Assembly: GCA_034659015.1 (NCBI GenBank)
Contig: JAYEGL010000011.1
Coordinates: 182,975 to 246,974 of the forward strand
Source of the DNA: Maricaulis sp034659015
Lineage (GTDB): Bacteria > Pseudomonadota > Alphaproteobacteria > Caulobacterales > Maricaulaceae
Reading direction: 5' to 3'
Length of the DNA stretch: 64,000 nt
This document shows positions 17,719-26,498 of this stretch, in pieces (position 1 is the stretch's first letter; each line of letters opens with the position of its first letter). The translations under genes were made by a program, and so were the position numbers. The notes under the pieces are model-generated. The model saw nothing but the letters and a program-made list of their open reading frames with translations. It did not search any database and was not told where the DNA came from.

Positions 17719-19010
17719 CAGCTGCGGATCTCGATCGTCGCGTCGCGGCGGATGTCGCGCAGCCAGCGGCGCGAAAGCAGCGACAATTGCTGGCCGCGCA
17801 GCTGCGATTCAAGATCGTCGCGGCTGGGAACACCCGGACCGGCGATATTGCGGTCGCACACGATCAGCGCCTGCAGGCCGGAACTGTTCTCGATGACGCC
17901 GGTATTCTCGCCGGCCTCGAGCGGTTCGAGCGCCTGGCGGATCTCGTCGCGCATGGCGTCGGCGCCGATGCCGCCGAGCGGGCTGTGAATGGCGCCCTCG
18001 AATTCACCGGCCAGGGCTTCGCTGGCGCTGCAGGTCGGGTTGTCCGACAGGGCCCGTTCGAGGCGTTGGCGGGTGTCGTCGCCGACGACGCTGTTGGGCA
18101 GGGTGATCTGGACGAGATCGTATTGCAGCGTGGTGGTGCCGTCGCGCACGCCCACAAGGGCGATGACCATGTAGCCACCGGGCACCTGGACCGGGTTGGA
18201 GAGCGCGCCACGGCCCTGGGAGCGCTCGAACTGGCGGCGCATATCCGGCATGATCGCCGCGACTTCCGGCTGCAACTGGGACGCCACGATCCAGCCGATA
18301 TCGCCGCCGGAGGCCGCCGAGGGCGCATCGGAGAACTGGCGTGCGAGCTCGGGGAAGGCGGCGCCCTGCTGCAGCTGATTCATGACGGCGATGACGCGCT
18401 GCAGGGTGGCCTGTTCCTGGCCCGGACGCGGCACTTCGAAGAACATCTCGAAAATGCGGTACTGGGGCTGTGAGGCACTGGCCGCGAGGCGTTCCAGCGC
18501 CAGCTCGATCTGCTGTTCGGAAATCCGGATGCGCGAGCCGTAGCGGCCGTTCACCAGGATCTGCCAGGCGATTTCCGCTTCCAGCTGGTGACGCAGCGTC
18601 GTCACGTCGACGCCGGAATTCTGCAGGTCGGACACGATGGCGTCGATCGTGGTGTTGTTGCGATTGGCGAGATCGAGCAGGGCGTTGGTGATCTCGGCGT
18701 CCTCGACCTCGACCTCGTATTCGCGCGCGGCCTGGAGCTGGAGATGCTCGTCGATCAGCCCGCGCAGCGCCTGGTCCTGGATGCGGGCCAGCGTGTCCTC
18801 GTCGATCTGCGACATGCCGGTCGAGGCGATGATCAGCCGCATGCGGTTGCGCACATCGACCGTGGTGATCGGTTCGTCATTGACGAGTGCCGCGACCCCC
18901 TCCGTCGACTGGGCGTGCGCACCGCCGGCGAAGACCGTCGCGGTGACGGCCGTCAGGGCGGCAAACAGGGCAAGGGCAAGGGTCTTGGCGCAGGTCATAA
19001 GCAATCGCAT
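17718..19010 (-). CDS. surA: SurA-like periplasmic peptidyl-prolyl isomerase/chaperone
   Basis: Periplasmic chaperone that escorts outer-membrane proteins. The ATG at 19010 gives a Sec signal peptide ending in GGAHAQ; the frame is open to a GTG at 19058. The SurA N-terminal helical domain begins GVAALVNDEPITTVDVRNRM. One parvulin (PpiC) domain is clear around residues 185-285, with FPELARQFSDAPSAASGGDIGW. A second parvulin region near 300-390 is degenerate. It lies between lptD and pdxA, the order expected for surA, and LptD is a known SurA client. Confidence 0.88.
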   Translation of the reverse strand: MRLLMTCAKTLALALFAALTAVTATVFAGGAHAQSTEGVAALVNDEPITTVDVRNRMRLIIASTGMSQIDEDTLARIQDQALRGLIDEHLQLQAAREYEVEVEDAEITNALLDLANRNNTTIDAIVSDLQNSGVDVTTLRHQLEAEIAWQILVNGRYGSRIRISEQQIELALERLAASASQPQYRIFEMFFEVPRPGQEQATLQRVIAVMNQLQQGAAFPELARQFSDAPSAASGGDIGWIVASQLQPEVAAIMPDMRRQFERSQGRGALSNPVQVPGGYMVIALVGVRDGTTTLQYDLVQITLPNSVVGDDTRQRLERALSDNPTCSASEALAGEFEGAIHSPLGGIGADAMRDEIRQALEPLEAGENTGVIENSSGLQALIVCDRNIAGPGVPSRDDLESQLRGQQLSLLSRRWLRDIRRDATIEIRS

Positions 19011-19067
19011 TTCGGTTCGGCGCGGAACATTACTCAAACTCGGCAGACGCGCAATCACGGGACACTG

Positions 19068-21272
19068 TTAGCGGCCGGGGTCGACGCTGCCGAGTGTAAA
19101 GAGGGTAATCCGGACTTGGATGGATTCCGAGGGGCCCAGGCGTTGGATGCCCAGGTCCTCGCGCTGGTAGACGATTTCGAACTGGGTGCATTCGTCGCGA
19201 TAGAGGAAGCCGGTCTCCTGCCGGCGCGTCAGATCGCTGTCGATATCGCGGATGACGCGGCCGACGGCGCTCCAGCGCTCGGTCATCTGCACGCGCACAT
19301 CGGCGCGCAATTCGCGCTTGATGCTGTTCGCGGACGTCGCCGCGTCGTCGCTCGTGTCGAGATAGCCCACGGTGGCGCTGAAGCGTTCGCTGCGATAGCG
19401 CGCATCGAACTGCAGCGTGTTGACGTCGTAGTCCTCGGTGTCGAGCCGGGTTGTCAGCTCCGCGGAGAACTGGCCGAGATCGATCTCGCCGGCCACGACA
19501 TAGTCGGACCTGTCCTCGAACAGGCCGCTGGTCTCGGAGAAGGCGGGGTCTCCGTCCAGGCGTTCGCTGCGCCCGACAAAACCGCGCAGCCGGCCGCTCT
19601 CGCCCCAGAAGGCGGTGGCCCGCAGGCCGTAATTGGCGCGCTGGCCTTCTTCCCAGATGTCGTAGCCGGCCGCGCGCACGGGTTCGAACAGCATGCTCTC
19701 GTCGACTTCCGTCGTCAGGCTGTCCTCGTTGAGTACGCGGCCGCTCTCCGGATCGTCGGAAGCGGCGACGAGCGAGACGACGGGTTCGACGACCCAATCC
19801 ATCGTGTCGCCGCCCCGGTAGAAGGGCCAGCTGAATTCGGTGCCGACGAGGCCCAGCTCGCGCGAGAAACTGTCGCTGTCCGGCGCGCCGGCGGCGACGT
19901 CGAGGTCCGACAGGTCGTAATAGTCGGCCCGGGCATAGGCGAAGGGCTCCACGACCAGGCCGCCCGGTGCGATCCAGCGTGTGCGCCAGTCCAGCGAAGC
20001 GCTGGCCCGCGTATAGTCGGCGCCTTCCTGGCGGGTGAGATGGACGGTATTGCCGTTGAGGGAGAAACGCCCCCAGCCCTCCGGCGCATCGAAGACCTGG
20101 GTGATATCGATTTGCGGGGCGAGCTCGGGCAGCGTGTCGTCGTTGAAGTTCGTGCGCAGCGACTGGTAGGTGGCGGCCAGCACCGAGCCGTAGCGGTGGC
20201 GGGTGCGGTTTTCCAGGAAAAGCTGGCTGACGAGCTGGCGGTTCACCGCCTCGATCGGCTGGCCGAGATCCTTGGCGCGTTCGGAGAAATCGTAGCGCCG
20301 CAGGTGCAGATCGTCCGAGGCGCGCTGGATGCCGAAACCCCACCGCCAGTCCGCGTTGATATCGAACAGGCCGCCGCCGAAGACGTGCCAGCGCCATTCC
20401 TCCTCGCCGAACCGTTCGCCGTCGCTGTCGATCTCGGCCTCGCGTGTGACGGAAGCCTCGAACTCGGTGAAGCCCGACCAGAATCGCTTGCGGTATTCGG
20501 TGTAGAGGAGCGGGTTCACATTGGTCATCGCGCGCGGCGCGACGACGATGTCCTGGGAGGGCGAGATCGACCAGTAATAGGGCTGCTGGTAGATGAAGCC
20601 GAGGCGGGAGGACACGCCCACCTTCGGGAAAAGAAAGCCGGACCGGCGTTCCGAGGACGGGTCGGCATGGGCGAAGACCGGCGTGTAGAGCACGGGAACG
20701 CCCAGCACCTCGAACCGCGCATCGCGGTAGTAGATCATCTGGTCTTCGGCGTCCTGGTGGACCTGCCGGGCGCGCAGCCGCCAGGTGGGCGTGCCGCTGC
20801 CGTCCTCGCACAGATCGCAAGCCGTGTAGTAAGCGTCGCTCAGGGTCAGCGAGGCATCCTCGTCGCGGATCGCCGAGGCGGCGGCGACACGGCCATTGCG
20901 CTCGAGCATGGAGGCGAAGCCCAGCGCCACGCCCGAGGCGAGGGCGCTGTCAAGTTCGACCTCGTCGGCATATTGCGGATAGGGGCCCTGGCCGATGATC
21001 ACGACATGGCCGCGGGCGATCACGCGATTGCTCGCGGGGTGGTATTCCAGCTCGTCCGCCATCAGCGTGCGGTCCTGCTGGCGCACGCGCACATTGCCGT
21101 GAGCGACATAACCGCCTTCGGCCAGGTCCTCGATACGGTCGGCTTCCAGATAGATGGGCGGCTCGGCAGGTTGCGCTGCCTGCTGGCCCAGGGCGGGGCT
21201 GGCGAGCGCAAGCGTCGTCGTGCTCATCAAAACGGCCGCTAGGCGGCGAACCTGTGACGCCATGCGCGTCAT
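19068..21272 (-). CDS. lptD: LPS-assembly protein LptD
   Basis: Outer-membrane beta-barrel that inserts lipopolysaccharide into the outer leaflet. Length is 734 residues. A signal peptide ends near ASPALGQ. The periplasmic OstA/LptA-like domain starts at PIYLEADRIEDL and contains GNVRVRQQDRTLMADELEY. The barrel starts around RRSGFLFPKVG, a conserved LptD segment. Cysteines in ACDLCEDG and DECTQFEIVY near the ends could form the inter-domain disulfides needed for maturation. The start is taken at 21272, where GATGAGGGG precedes the ATG. Downstream is the SurA-like gene. Confidence 0.94.
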   Translation of the reverse strand: MTRMASQVRRLAAVLMSTTTLALASPALGQQAAQPAEPPIYLEADRIEDLAEGGYVAHGNVRVRQQDRTLMADELEYHPASNRVIARGHVVIIGQGPYPQYADEVELDSALASGVALGFASMLERNGRVAAASAIRDEDASLTLSDAYYTACDLCEDGSGTPTWRLRARQVHQDAEDQMIYYRDARFEVLGVPVLYTPVFAHADPSSERRSGFLFPKVGVSSRLGFIYQQPYYWSISPSQDIVVAPRAMTNVNPLLYTEYRKRFWSGFTEFEASVTREAEIDSDGERFGEEEWRWHVFGGGLFDINADWRWGFGIQRASDDLHLRRYDFSERAKDLGQPIEAVNRQLVSQLFLENRTRHRYGSVLAATYQSLRTNFNDDTLPELAPQIDITQVFDAPEGWGRFSLNGNTVHLTRQEGADYTRASASLDWRTRWIAPGGLVVEPFAYARADYYDLSDLDVAAGAPDSDSFSRELGLVGTEFSWPFYRGGDTMDWVVEPVVSLVAASDDPESGRVLNEDSLTTEVDESMLFEPVRAAGYDIWEEGQRANYGLRATAFWGESGRLRGFVGRSERLDGDPAFSETSGLFEDRSDYVVAGEIDLGQFSAELTTRLDTEDYDVNTLQFDARYRSERFSATVGYLDTSDDAATSANSIKRELRADVRVQMTERWSAVGRVIRDIDSDLTRRQETGFLYRDECTQFEIVYQREDLGIQRLGPSESIQVRITLFTLGSVDPGR

Positions 21273-21346
21273 CCCCTCATCTGTCCCGGACCCCGGCCGA
21301 CCGGATGCAACCTGACTAGCCGAACACGTCCGTAACGTCCATGCCG

Positions 21347-22444
21347 TCAGCCGTCTTCGGTCGACGCGATATAGGTCAGCGCGATCAGCGCGGTGAGCGC
21401 CGGAGCGGCCCAGGCCGCGGTCAGCGGCGGCAGGGCCCCGGTGGTCCCGAAGGAGCTGAGCACTTCCTGGAAGAAGAACATCACGAAGCCAGCCAGCCCG
21501 CCGGCCATCGCAAACGCCGCCGCGCCGCCCAGCCGGTGCAGGCGCAGCGTCGCCGCTGCCGCGATCAGGGTCGCCGCCAGCAGCGTCAGCGGCAGGGCCA
21601 GCAGGGTGTGCCAGCGCAGCTCGTAGCGCGCCGTGGCGAGCCCGGCTTCGCGCGCCGAGGCGATCAGCCCCGGCAGGTCCCAGAAGGAGACGCCCTGGGG
21701 CGAGCGGGCCCGTTCGAACAGGGCCTGGCGATTGATCTCGGTGGGCAGGGTCACCAGGCCCAGTTCGAGCGCGCTTTCGTTCGGCGTGCGCTCCACCGCG
21801 TCGGAGACTTCCCAGAACCCGTTCATCAGCTCGGCCGAGGCGGCATCGATGCGGCGTTCCAGGCCGGGTATGCCGTCATCGTCCAGCGAGAAATGATAGA
21901 AGGTCGGCTCGCGCAGCTCCTGCCGGTTTTCCTCCAGCGCGGTAGCGGAAATCACCGTGAAGCCGTCGGCCGTCGTCTCGCGCAGCCAGACGGGTTCTTC
22001 CACGCCCGGCGTCTGGCGTACATTCATCAGCGCATCGCGCCGGCTCTGGAATTCCGCATTGCCGGCCGCCGCCAGCGGGTTGAGCGCCGTGGCGCCGATC
22101 ACGCCGGCCAGGACGGCGAAGATCATCGGCGCGGTGAGGATGCGCCAGGCCGACATGCCCGAAGCGCGCATCACGATCAGCTCCGAACGGCGGTTGAGCC
22201 GGAACAGCGAGGTGAGGATGCCGAACAGGAAGATGAAGGGCAGGGTCGCTTCCAGCAGCGAGGGTGTCTTCAGAAGGGTCAGGCCCAGAAGATCGAAGGT
22301 GGAGACGTCCACCCGCGTACCGATGGCGCGCGACTGTTCGACGAAATCGACCAGGATGATCACCGTGGCGATGGTCGCCAGGGCCAGACCCAGACCGCTG
22401 AGCGTCTGGGTCAGCATGTAGCGGTTGAGGCGGCCCCCGGTCAT
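21347..22444 (-). CDS. lptG: LPS export ABC transporter permease LptG
   Basis: YjgP/YjgQ-family permease of the LptB2FG transporter that extracts LPS from the inner membrane. The 365-residue protein starts with the LNRYMLTQTL hydrophobic entry helix. It has three N-terminal and three C-terminal membrane spans around a periplasmic domain (about 120-265). The middle position SELIVMRASGMSAWRIL matches the coupling helix that contacts LptB. It overlaps lptF by 4 bases. It is assigned LptG rather than LptF because it is the downstream gene, as in other genomes. No lptB gene is in the window. Confidence 0.92.
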   Translation of the reverse strand: MTGGRLNRYMLTQTLSGLGLALATIATVIILVDFVEQSRAIGTRVDVSTFDLLGLTLLKTPSLLEATLPFIFLFGILTSLFRLNRRSELIVMRASGMSAWRILTAPMIFAVLAGVIGATALNPLAAAGNAEFQSRRDALMNVRQTPGVEEPVWLRETTADGFTVISATALEENRQELREPTFYHFSLDDDGIPGLERRIDAASAELMNGFWEVSDAVERTPNESALELGLVTLPTEINRQALFERARSPQGVSFWDLPGLIASAREAGLATARYELRWHTLLALPLTLLAATLIAAAATLRLHRLGGAAAFAMAGGLAGFVMFFFQEVLSSFGTTGALPPLTAAWAAPALTALIALTYIASTEDG

Positions 22445-23571
22445 GCGGCGGCCTCCTCGGTGAGGGCGGCCTCCGGCTGGCGTTTGGGCCGCCGGCGGGC
22501 CGGCCAGTAGATCACCGCCAGGGCGCCCGCGGCGCCGGCCAGCGGAATGACGTACTGCATGACATTCATCGCACCGTCGTCCGCGCTGGCCGACTGCACG
22601 CCGAACCCGACGAGGCGCATCGTCATGCCGGCCGCGACGGCGATCATCACGCGGCGCGAATGCCCCATGCGCGAATGGTCGCCGGCCAGGAAGGCGGCCG
22701 CGGCGATCAGGGCGAAGGCGAGACTGTAGAGCGGCGCGGACAGCCGGTAGTGGGCCTCCGCCCAGGCGCGTTCGGGACCGCCGGTGCGGGCGATGGTTCC
22801 GGCATCGGGCCAGATCAGCTCGTGCAGGAAGCGGTCGCTTTCCTTGAAAAACATCGCGTCGACCGGACCGATGAACTCGCCCAGGTCGAACTCGGTGCGC
22901 GTGAAGGTGCCGTAGAACAGCTCGCCGGCCTCGTCGATCTGCTGGCGGTTGCCGTCGATCAGCACCATGACCGAGCGCTCGTCGGTGCGCACGATCACGC
23001 CCTCGCGGGCCGACAGGGTGGATTGCTGGGCGCCGCGCGTATCGTCGATCAGGATGTCCTGCATACGCCCGGAGCGGTCGCGTTCGCGGGCATAGATGGT
23101 GACGCCGTCGCCGAGCTGGGTGAAGGCGCCGGGCGTGATCAGGCTGGCCGCCACGTCCGAGCGCAGCGCGTGGATCGACCGGCGCATCTCGCGATAGGCG
23201 ACCGGCTGGACGAAGAGGTTGATCGCCAGGTTGGCGATCATCACGTAGACGGCCAGCCGCATGACCGGCGTGATCATGCCGAAACGCCCCAGCCCGGAGG
23301 CCTGGGCGACGACCAGCTCGCTGTCGCCGGACAGGCGGTTGAGCGTCGACAGCACGGCGATGAAAAGCGCCAGCGGCACCAGCAGCGCCGTCAGGTGCGG
23401 CAGGGCCAGAACGGTGACCTTGATGAAGGTGAAGGCGGTTTCCGAATAGCCGGAGATCAGGTCGACATTGGACAGCGACTGGGTCAGCAGGGCCAGCGCC
23501 GCAAAAGCTGCCACGGCCGTAAGGAAAGGCCAGAGCAATTGCTTGAAGAAATACCGCTGAACGAGAATCAT
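22441..23571 (-). CDS. lptF: LPS export ABC transporter permease LptF
   Basis: Partner permease of LptG. The 376-residue protein starts ILVQRYFFKQLLWPF, with membrane spans in the first 110 residues and the last 100. The coupling-helix motif is SELVVAQASGLGRFGMITP. The periplasmic jellyroll includes GDGVTIYARERD and the sequence MQDILIDD. A Lys/Arg-rich tail ends the protein. It is the first gene of lptF-lptG, divergent from pepA across a 123-bp gap that should carry both promoters. Confidence 0.93.
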   Translation of the reverse strand: MILVQRYFFKQLLWPFLTAVAAFAALALLTQSLSNVDLISGYSETAFTFIKVTVLALPHLTALLVPLALFIAVLSTLNRLSGDSELVVAQASGLGRFGMITPVMRLAVYVMIANLAINLFVQPVAYREMRRSIHALRSDVAASLITPGAFTQLGDGVTIYARERDRSGRMQDILIDDTRGAQQSTLSAREGVIVRTDERSVMVLIDGNRQQIDEAGELFYGTFTRTEFDLGEFIGPVDAMFFKESDRFLHELIWPDAGTIARTGGPERAWAEAHYRLSAPLYSLAFALIAAAAFLAGDHSRMGHSRRVMIAVAAGMTMRLVGFGVQSASADDGAMNVMQYVIPLAGAAGALAVIYWPARRRPKRQPEAALTEEAAA

Positions 23572-23694
23572 GATCCCGGCTTGTGCTGCGCGATCCGCCT
23601 TCTATCTCACGTCGTGATCGGATACCACTTCCGCGACATATGTTTTCCGCTCGAATGACATGTTCGAGCCTGTACCAGACCGGAGAGGGAAGCC

Positions 23695-25179
23695 ATGAAA
23701 ATCGAATTCGCCGCTACCGCCAGCCCGTCGGGCGCGATCGCCGTCCCCGTCTATGAGGGGGCTGCCCTTTCCGCCGCCGCCGAAAAGCTGGACGGTGCCA
23801 CGTCGGGCGCGATCAAGCGCGCCCTGGCCGGTTCGCGTTTCAAGGGCAAGGCGGGCCAGACGCTGGAACTCGTCGCGCCCTCGGGCGTGGACAACAGCCG
23901 TATCGTTCTGTTCGGCCTGGGCGAGAAGGACAAGCGGTCCGCCTCGGCCCTGGAGAAGGCCGGCGCGGCCGTCGTCAAACTCCTCCTCGTCAGCGGCGAG
24001 ACCGGCGTGTCGCTGTCGCTGAGCGGTGAGAGCGATGCGGAAGGCGCCGCCCGTGCGGCGCTGGGTGCGCGTCTGGCCGCATACCGCTACGACCAGTTCC
24101 GCACCAAGCTGAAGGACGACCAGAAGCCGTCCCTGGAGACGGTGAGCATCGTGGTCGACGACACGGCTGCGGCCGACAAGGCCTGGGAGAGCTGGGGCGC
24201 CGTCGCCGACGGCGTGGACCTGGCCCGCGACGTTACCAACCTGCCGCCGAACATCCTCAACCCGGAAACCTATGCCAAGAAAATCGAGGGCCTGGCCGAG
24301 TTCGGCCTGGAGATCGAGATCCTCGACGAGGTGCAGATGACCGAACTGGGCATGGGCGCCCTGCTGGGCGTCGGCCAGGGTTCGGAGTTCGAGAGCAAGA
24401 TCGCCATCATGAAATGGTCCGGCGGCAAGGCGGGCGACGATCCGCTCCTATTCGTCGGCAAGGGCCTGACCTTCGACAGCGGCGGCATCTCGCTGAAGCC
24501 GGGCGCCAACATGGACGAGATGCGCGGCGACATGGGCGGCTCGGCCGCCGTGGTCGGCCTGATGCGCGCGCTCGCCGGCCGCAAGGCGAACGTCAACGCG
24601 ATCGGCATTGTCGGCCTGGTGGAGAACATGCCCGACGGCAATGCCCAGCGCCCGGGCGACATCGTCACCTCCATGTCCGGCCAGACCATCGAGATCCACA
24701 ATACCGACGCGGAGGGCCGCCTCGTGCTGGCCGACGTGCTCTGGTATTCCCAGGACCGGTTCAAGCCCAAGCTGATCGTCGACCTGGCGACGCTGACCGG
24801 CGCCATGCTGATCGCGCTGGGCAATACCCGCGCCGGCATCTTCACCAATTCCGACGAGATCGCCGACCATCTCTTCAAGGCGGGCAATGACAGCGACGAG
24901 CCGGTCTGGCGCCTGCCGCTGGGTCCGGACTATGAAAAGCACATCGAGACCAAGAATGCCGACATCAAGAATGTCGGCGAGGGCCGTCTGGCCGGCTCGA
25001 TCTCGGCGGCGGAATTCCTGAAGTGCTTCGTCAACGATCGCCCCTGGTGCCATATCGACATCGCCGGCACGGCGATGGGCGGGATGAACCCGAAGGAAGA
25101 CCCGCGCCAGCCCAGCTGGGGCACGGGCTGGGGCGTGCGCGTCCTGGACCGTTTCGTCCGCGACAATCACGAGGGCTAG
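23695..25179 (+). CDS. pepA: Leucyl aminopeptidase
   Basis: M17-family cytosolic dinuclear metal aminopeptidase. The protein has 494 residues. The N-terminal macro-like domain (1-165) is followed by the catalytic domain with GKGLTFDSGGISLKP (metal and substrate Lys), the signature NTDAEGRLVLAD, and GNTRAGIFTN. GGAGAG ribosome-binding sequence precedes the ATG (GGAGAGGGA). PepA followed by holC is a conserved neighbourhood in proteobacteria, where it separates lptFG from the polymerase subunit. Confidence 0.97.
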   Translation: MKIEFAATASPSGAIAVPVYEGAALSAAAEKLDGATSGAIKRALAGSRFKGKAGQTLELVAPSGVDNSRIVLFGLGEKDKRSASALEKAGAAVVKLLLVSGETGVSLSLSGESDAEGAARAALGARLAAYRYDQFRTKLKDDQKPSLETVSIVVDDTAAADKAWESWGAVADGVDLARDVTNLPPNILNPETYAKKIEGLAEFGLEIEILDEVQMTELGMGALLGVGQGSEFESKIAIMKWSGGKAGDDPLLFVGKGLTFDSGGISLKPGANMDEMRGDMGGSAAVVGLMRALAGRKANVNAIGIVGLVENMPDGNAQRPGDIVTSMSGQTIEIHNTDAEGRLVLADVLWYSQDRFKPKLIVDLATLTGAMLIALGNTRAGIFTNSDEIADHLFKAGNDSDEPVWRLPLGPDYEKHIETKNADIKNVGEGRLAGSISAAEFLKCFVNDRPWCHIDIAGTAMGGMNPKEDPRQPSWGTGWGVRVLDRFVRDNHEG

Positions 25180-25207
25180 GCCCTGCGGCGTCACACGCCC
25201 GCAGAAC

Positions 25208-25245
25208 GGGGACAGACACGTAAGCACGCCTACGTGTCTGTCCCC
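25208..25245. repeat. GGGGACAGACACG-type perfect palindrome
   Basis: GGGGACAGACACGTA and its exact reverse complement flank the 8-base spacer AGCACGCC, a perfect 15-bp stem in the pepA-holC gap. No T-tract follows. I recall the GGGGACAGACACG core as a recurrent extragenic element linked with REP-associated tyrosine transposases, so this is probably a non-autonomous mobile palindrome rather than a terminator. Confidence 0.7.
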
Positions 25246-25268
25246 GGAATCCAGAAGCGGAGCGGTCA

Positions 25269-25721
25269 ATGAGCGGCGAACTCTGGTTCTACCATCTGGA
25301 ACGATCCGCGCTGGAGGACGTTCTGCCGGAACTGCTGGAGAAAACGCTGGCCCGGGGCTGGCGGGCTCTGGTTCGTTCGCCCGACGCCCGTCGGCGCGAG
25401 GCTCTGGATCAGTGGCTGTGGAGTTGGCGTGACGACAGTTTCACGCCCCACGGCCAGGCCGGAGAGGGGCATGAGGCGCGCCAGCCCATCCTGCTGGCGG
25501 AGGACGAGAGCAATCCCAACGGCGCCCACTGCCTGTTCCTGATCGACGGGGCGGAGCCGGAAAACCCGGACGGGTTCGAACGGACGATCGTGCTGTTCGA
25601 CGGTCATGACGAGATGTCCGTCAGCGACGCCAGGGCCTTGTGGAAGAAAGCGTCCGGCGACGGCCGTCCGGTGTCCTACTGGCGGCAGTCGCCAGAGGGG
25701 CGCTGGGAGAAGAAGGCATGA
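25269..25721 (+). CDS. holC: DNA polymerase III chi subunit
   Basis: A 150-residue chi subunit, which links the clamp loader to single-strand binding protein. It starts SGELWFYHLERSALEDVLPELLEKTLARGWRA-like, the family pattern, and contains LDQWLWSWRDDSFTPHG, then ILLAEDESNPNGA and LFLIDGAEP, all recognisable chi features. It lies 89 bases after pepA. Its stop overlaps the ATG of the following small lipoprotein-like gene. Confidence 0.9.
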   Translation: MSGELWFYHLERSALEDVLPELLEKTLARGWRALVRSPDARRREALDQWLWSWRDDSFTPHGQAGEGHEARQPILLAEDESNPNGAHCLFLIDGAEPENPDGFERTIVLFDGHDEMSVSDARALWKKASGDGRPVSYWRQSPEGRWEKKA

Positions 25722-26023
25722 AGAAATCTGTCCTCGTCATCGTCGCCGGCCTGGCCGTCGCGGCCTGTTCGACGCCCGCCGATCGCCGCGCGCCGTCCGG
25801 GACGGGCGATGCGGCCGCTACCCGACCCGCGCCCAGCCCCTGCGGCGCGGCGCAGATGGGTTATCTGGTCGGCCAGCAGGTCGAGGAGGTGGATCTGCGC
25901 ACCCTGTCGGGCAATGTCCGGCTGATCTATCCGGACACCCCGGTCACCGAGGACTACCGTCCCGGCCGGCTCAACCTTGACCTGGACGCATCCGGCGTCA
26001 TTCTGCGTCCCTGGTGTGGCTGA
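25718..26023 (+). CDS. I78-type protease-inhibitor-like secreted protein (first of tandem pair)
   Basis: A 101-residue protein starting at the ATG that overlaps the holC stop (ATGA). Its N-terminal hydrophobic segment ends in VAACSTPAD, which fits a lipoprotein signal with the acylated Cys near residue 18. After an Ala/Pro-rich linker comes a domain with GYLVGQQVEEVD, then IYPDTPVTEDYRPGRLNLDLDASG and a terminal CG. This matches the peptidase inhibitor I78 family by its conserved V-x-D-Y-R-P-x-R-L core. A likely role is inhibition of a periplasmic or foreign protease; the target is unknown. It is paralogous to the next gene. Confidence 0.78.
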   Translation: MKKSVLVIVAGLAVAACSTPADRRAPSGTGDAAATRPAPSPCGAAQMGYLVGQQVEEVDLRTLSGNVRLIYPDTPVTEDYRPGRLNLDLDASGVILRPWCG

Positions 26024-26041
26024 GTTCCCGAGACGACATTC

Positions 26042-26407
26042 ATGAAAATCCGTATCGCCCTTCTTGCCTGCTTCCTGGCCGGCTGTGCCCTGACCACGCG
26101 CGGCGGCGAGACGCCGGCCCCCGCGCCCGCCCCGCAAACAGGGCAGGCGGCGCCCGCCCTGCCGCCGCTGGCCGATGCCGGCGATGTCGGCGGCAGTCCG
26201 GTCCGTCCGCCCATTACGGGCGATTGCGGCATGGAGGATGTTCAGCACTATGTTGGCCGGCCGCGGGTCGATGTCCCGCGCAGTGCGATGCCCGACAATT
26301 ACCGCGTCGTCGGCCCGGACACGCCGGTCACGATGGACTACCGGCCCGACCGGCTGACCATCCGCGTCGATGAACGCGACATCGTCGAAAGCATGGCCTG
26401 CGGCTGA
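26042..26407 (+). CDS. I78-type protease-inhibitor-like lipoprotein (second of tandem pair)
   Basis: A 121-residue lipoprotein with a clear lipobox LAGCAL (Cys about residue 15), a Pro/Ala linker, then a domain with VQHYVGRPRVDVP and VGPDTPVTMDYRPDRLTIRVDE and a terminal ACG. The PDTPVTxDYRPxRL core is the same as in the gene 18 bases upstream, so the two arose by tandem duplication. The linker and N-terminal half have diverged. I78 inhibitors block serine proteases through a surface loop; here the target is unknown. Confidence 0.8.
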   Translation: MKIRIALLACFLAGCALTTRGGETPAPAPAPQTGQAAPALPPLADAGDVGGSPVRPPITGDCGMEDVQHYVGRPRVDVPRSAMPDNYRVVGPDTPVTMDYRPDRLTIRVDERDIVESMACG

Positions 26408-26498
26408 CGGCGGATGCCCCCGTATCCGGGCCGGGACCTCTTCCCCTTCGCACTGCACTGGGGCATGGTTCGCGCAGTGAGGATGAGGGGGATATCCG

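Noticed and set aside
18588..21242. An 884-codon open frame on the plus strand
   Set aside because: It lies opposite the SurA-like gene and lptD. Its composition (Gly-, Ala- and His-rich, with no family motif) is that of a GC-rich antisense shadow.
25208..25245. Terminator of pepA
   Set aside because: The hairpin is strong but lacks a T-run and has the REP-type core, so it is listed as a repeat instead.
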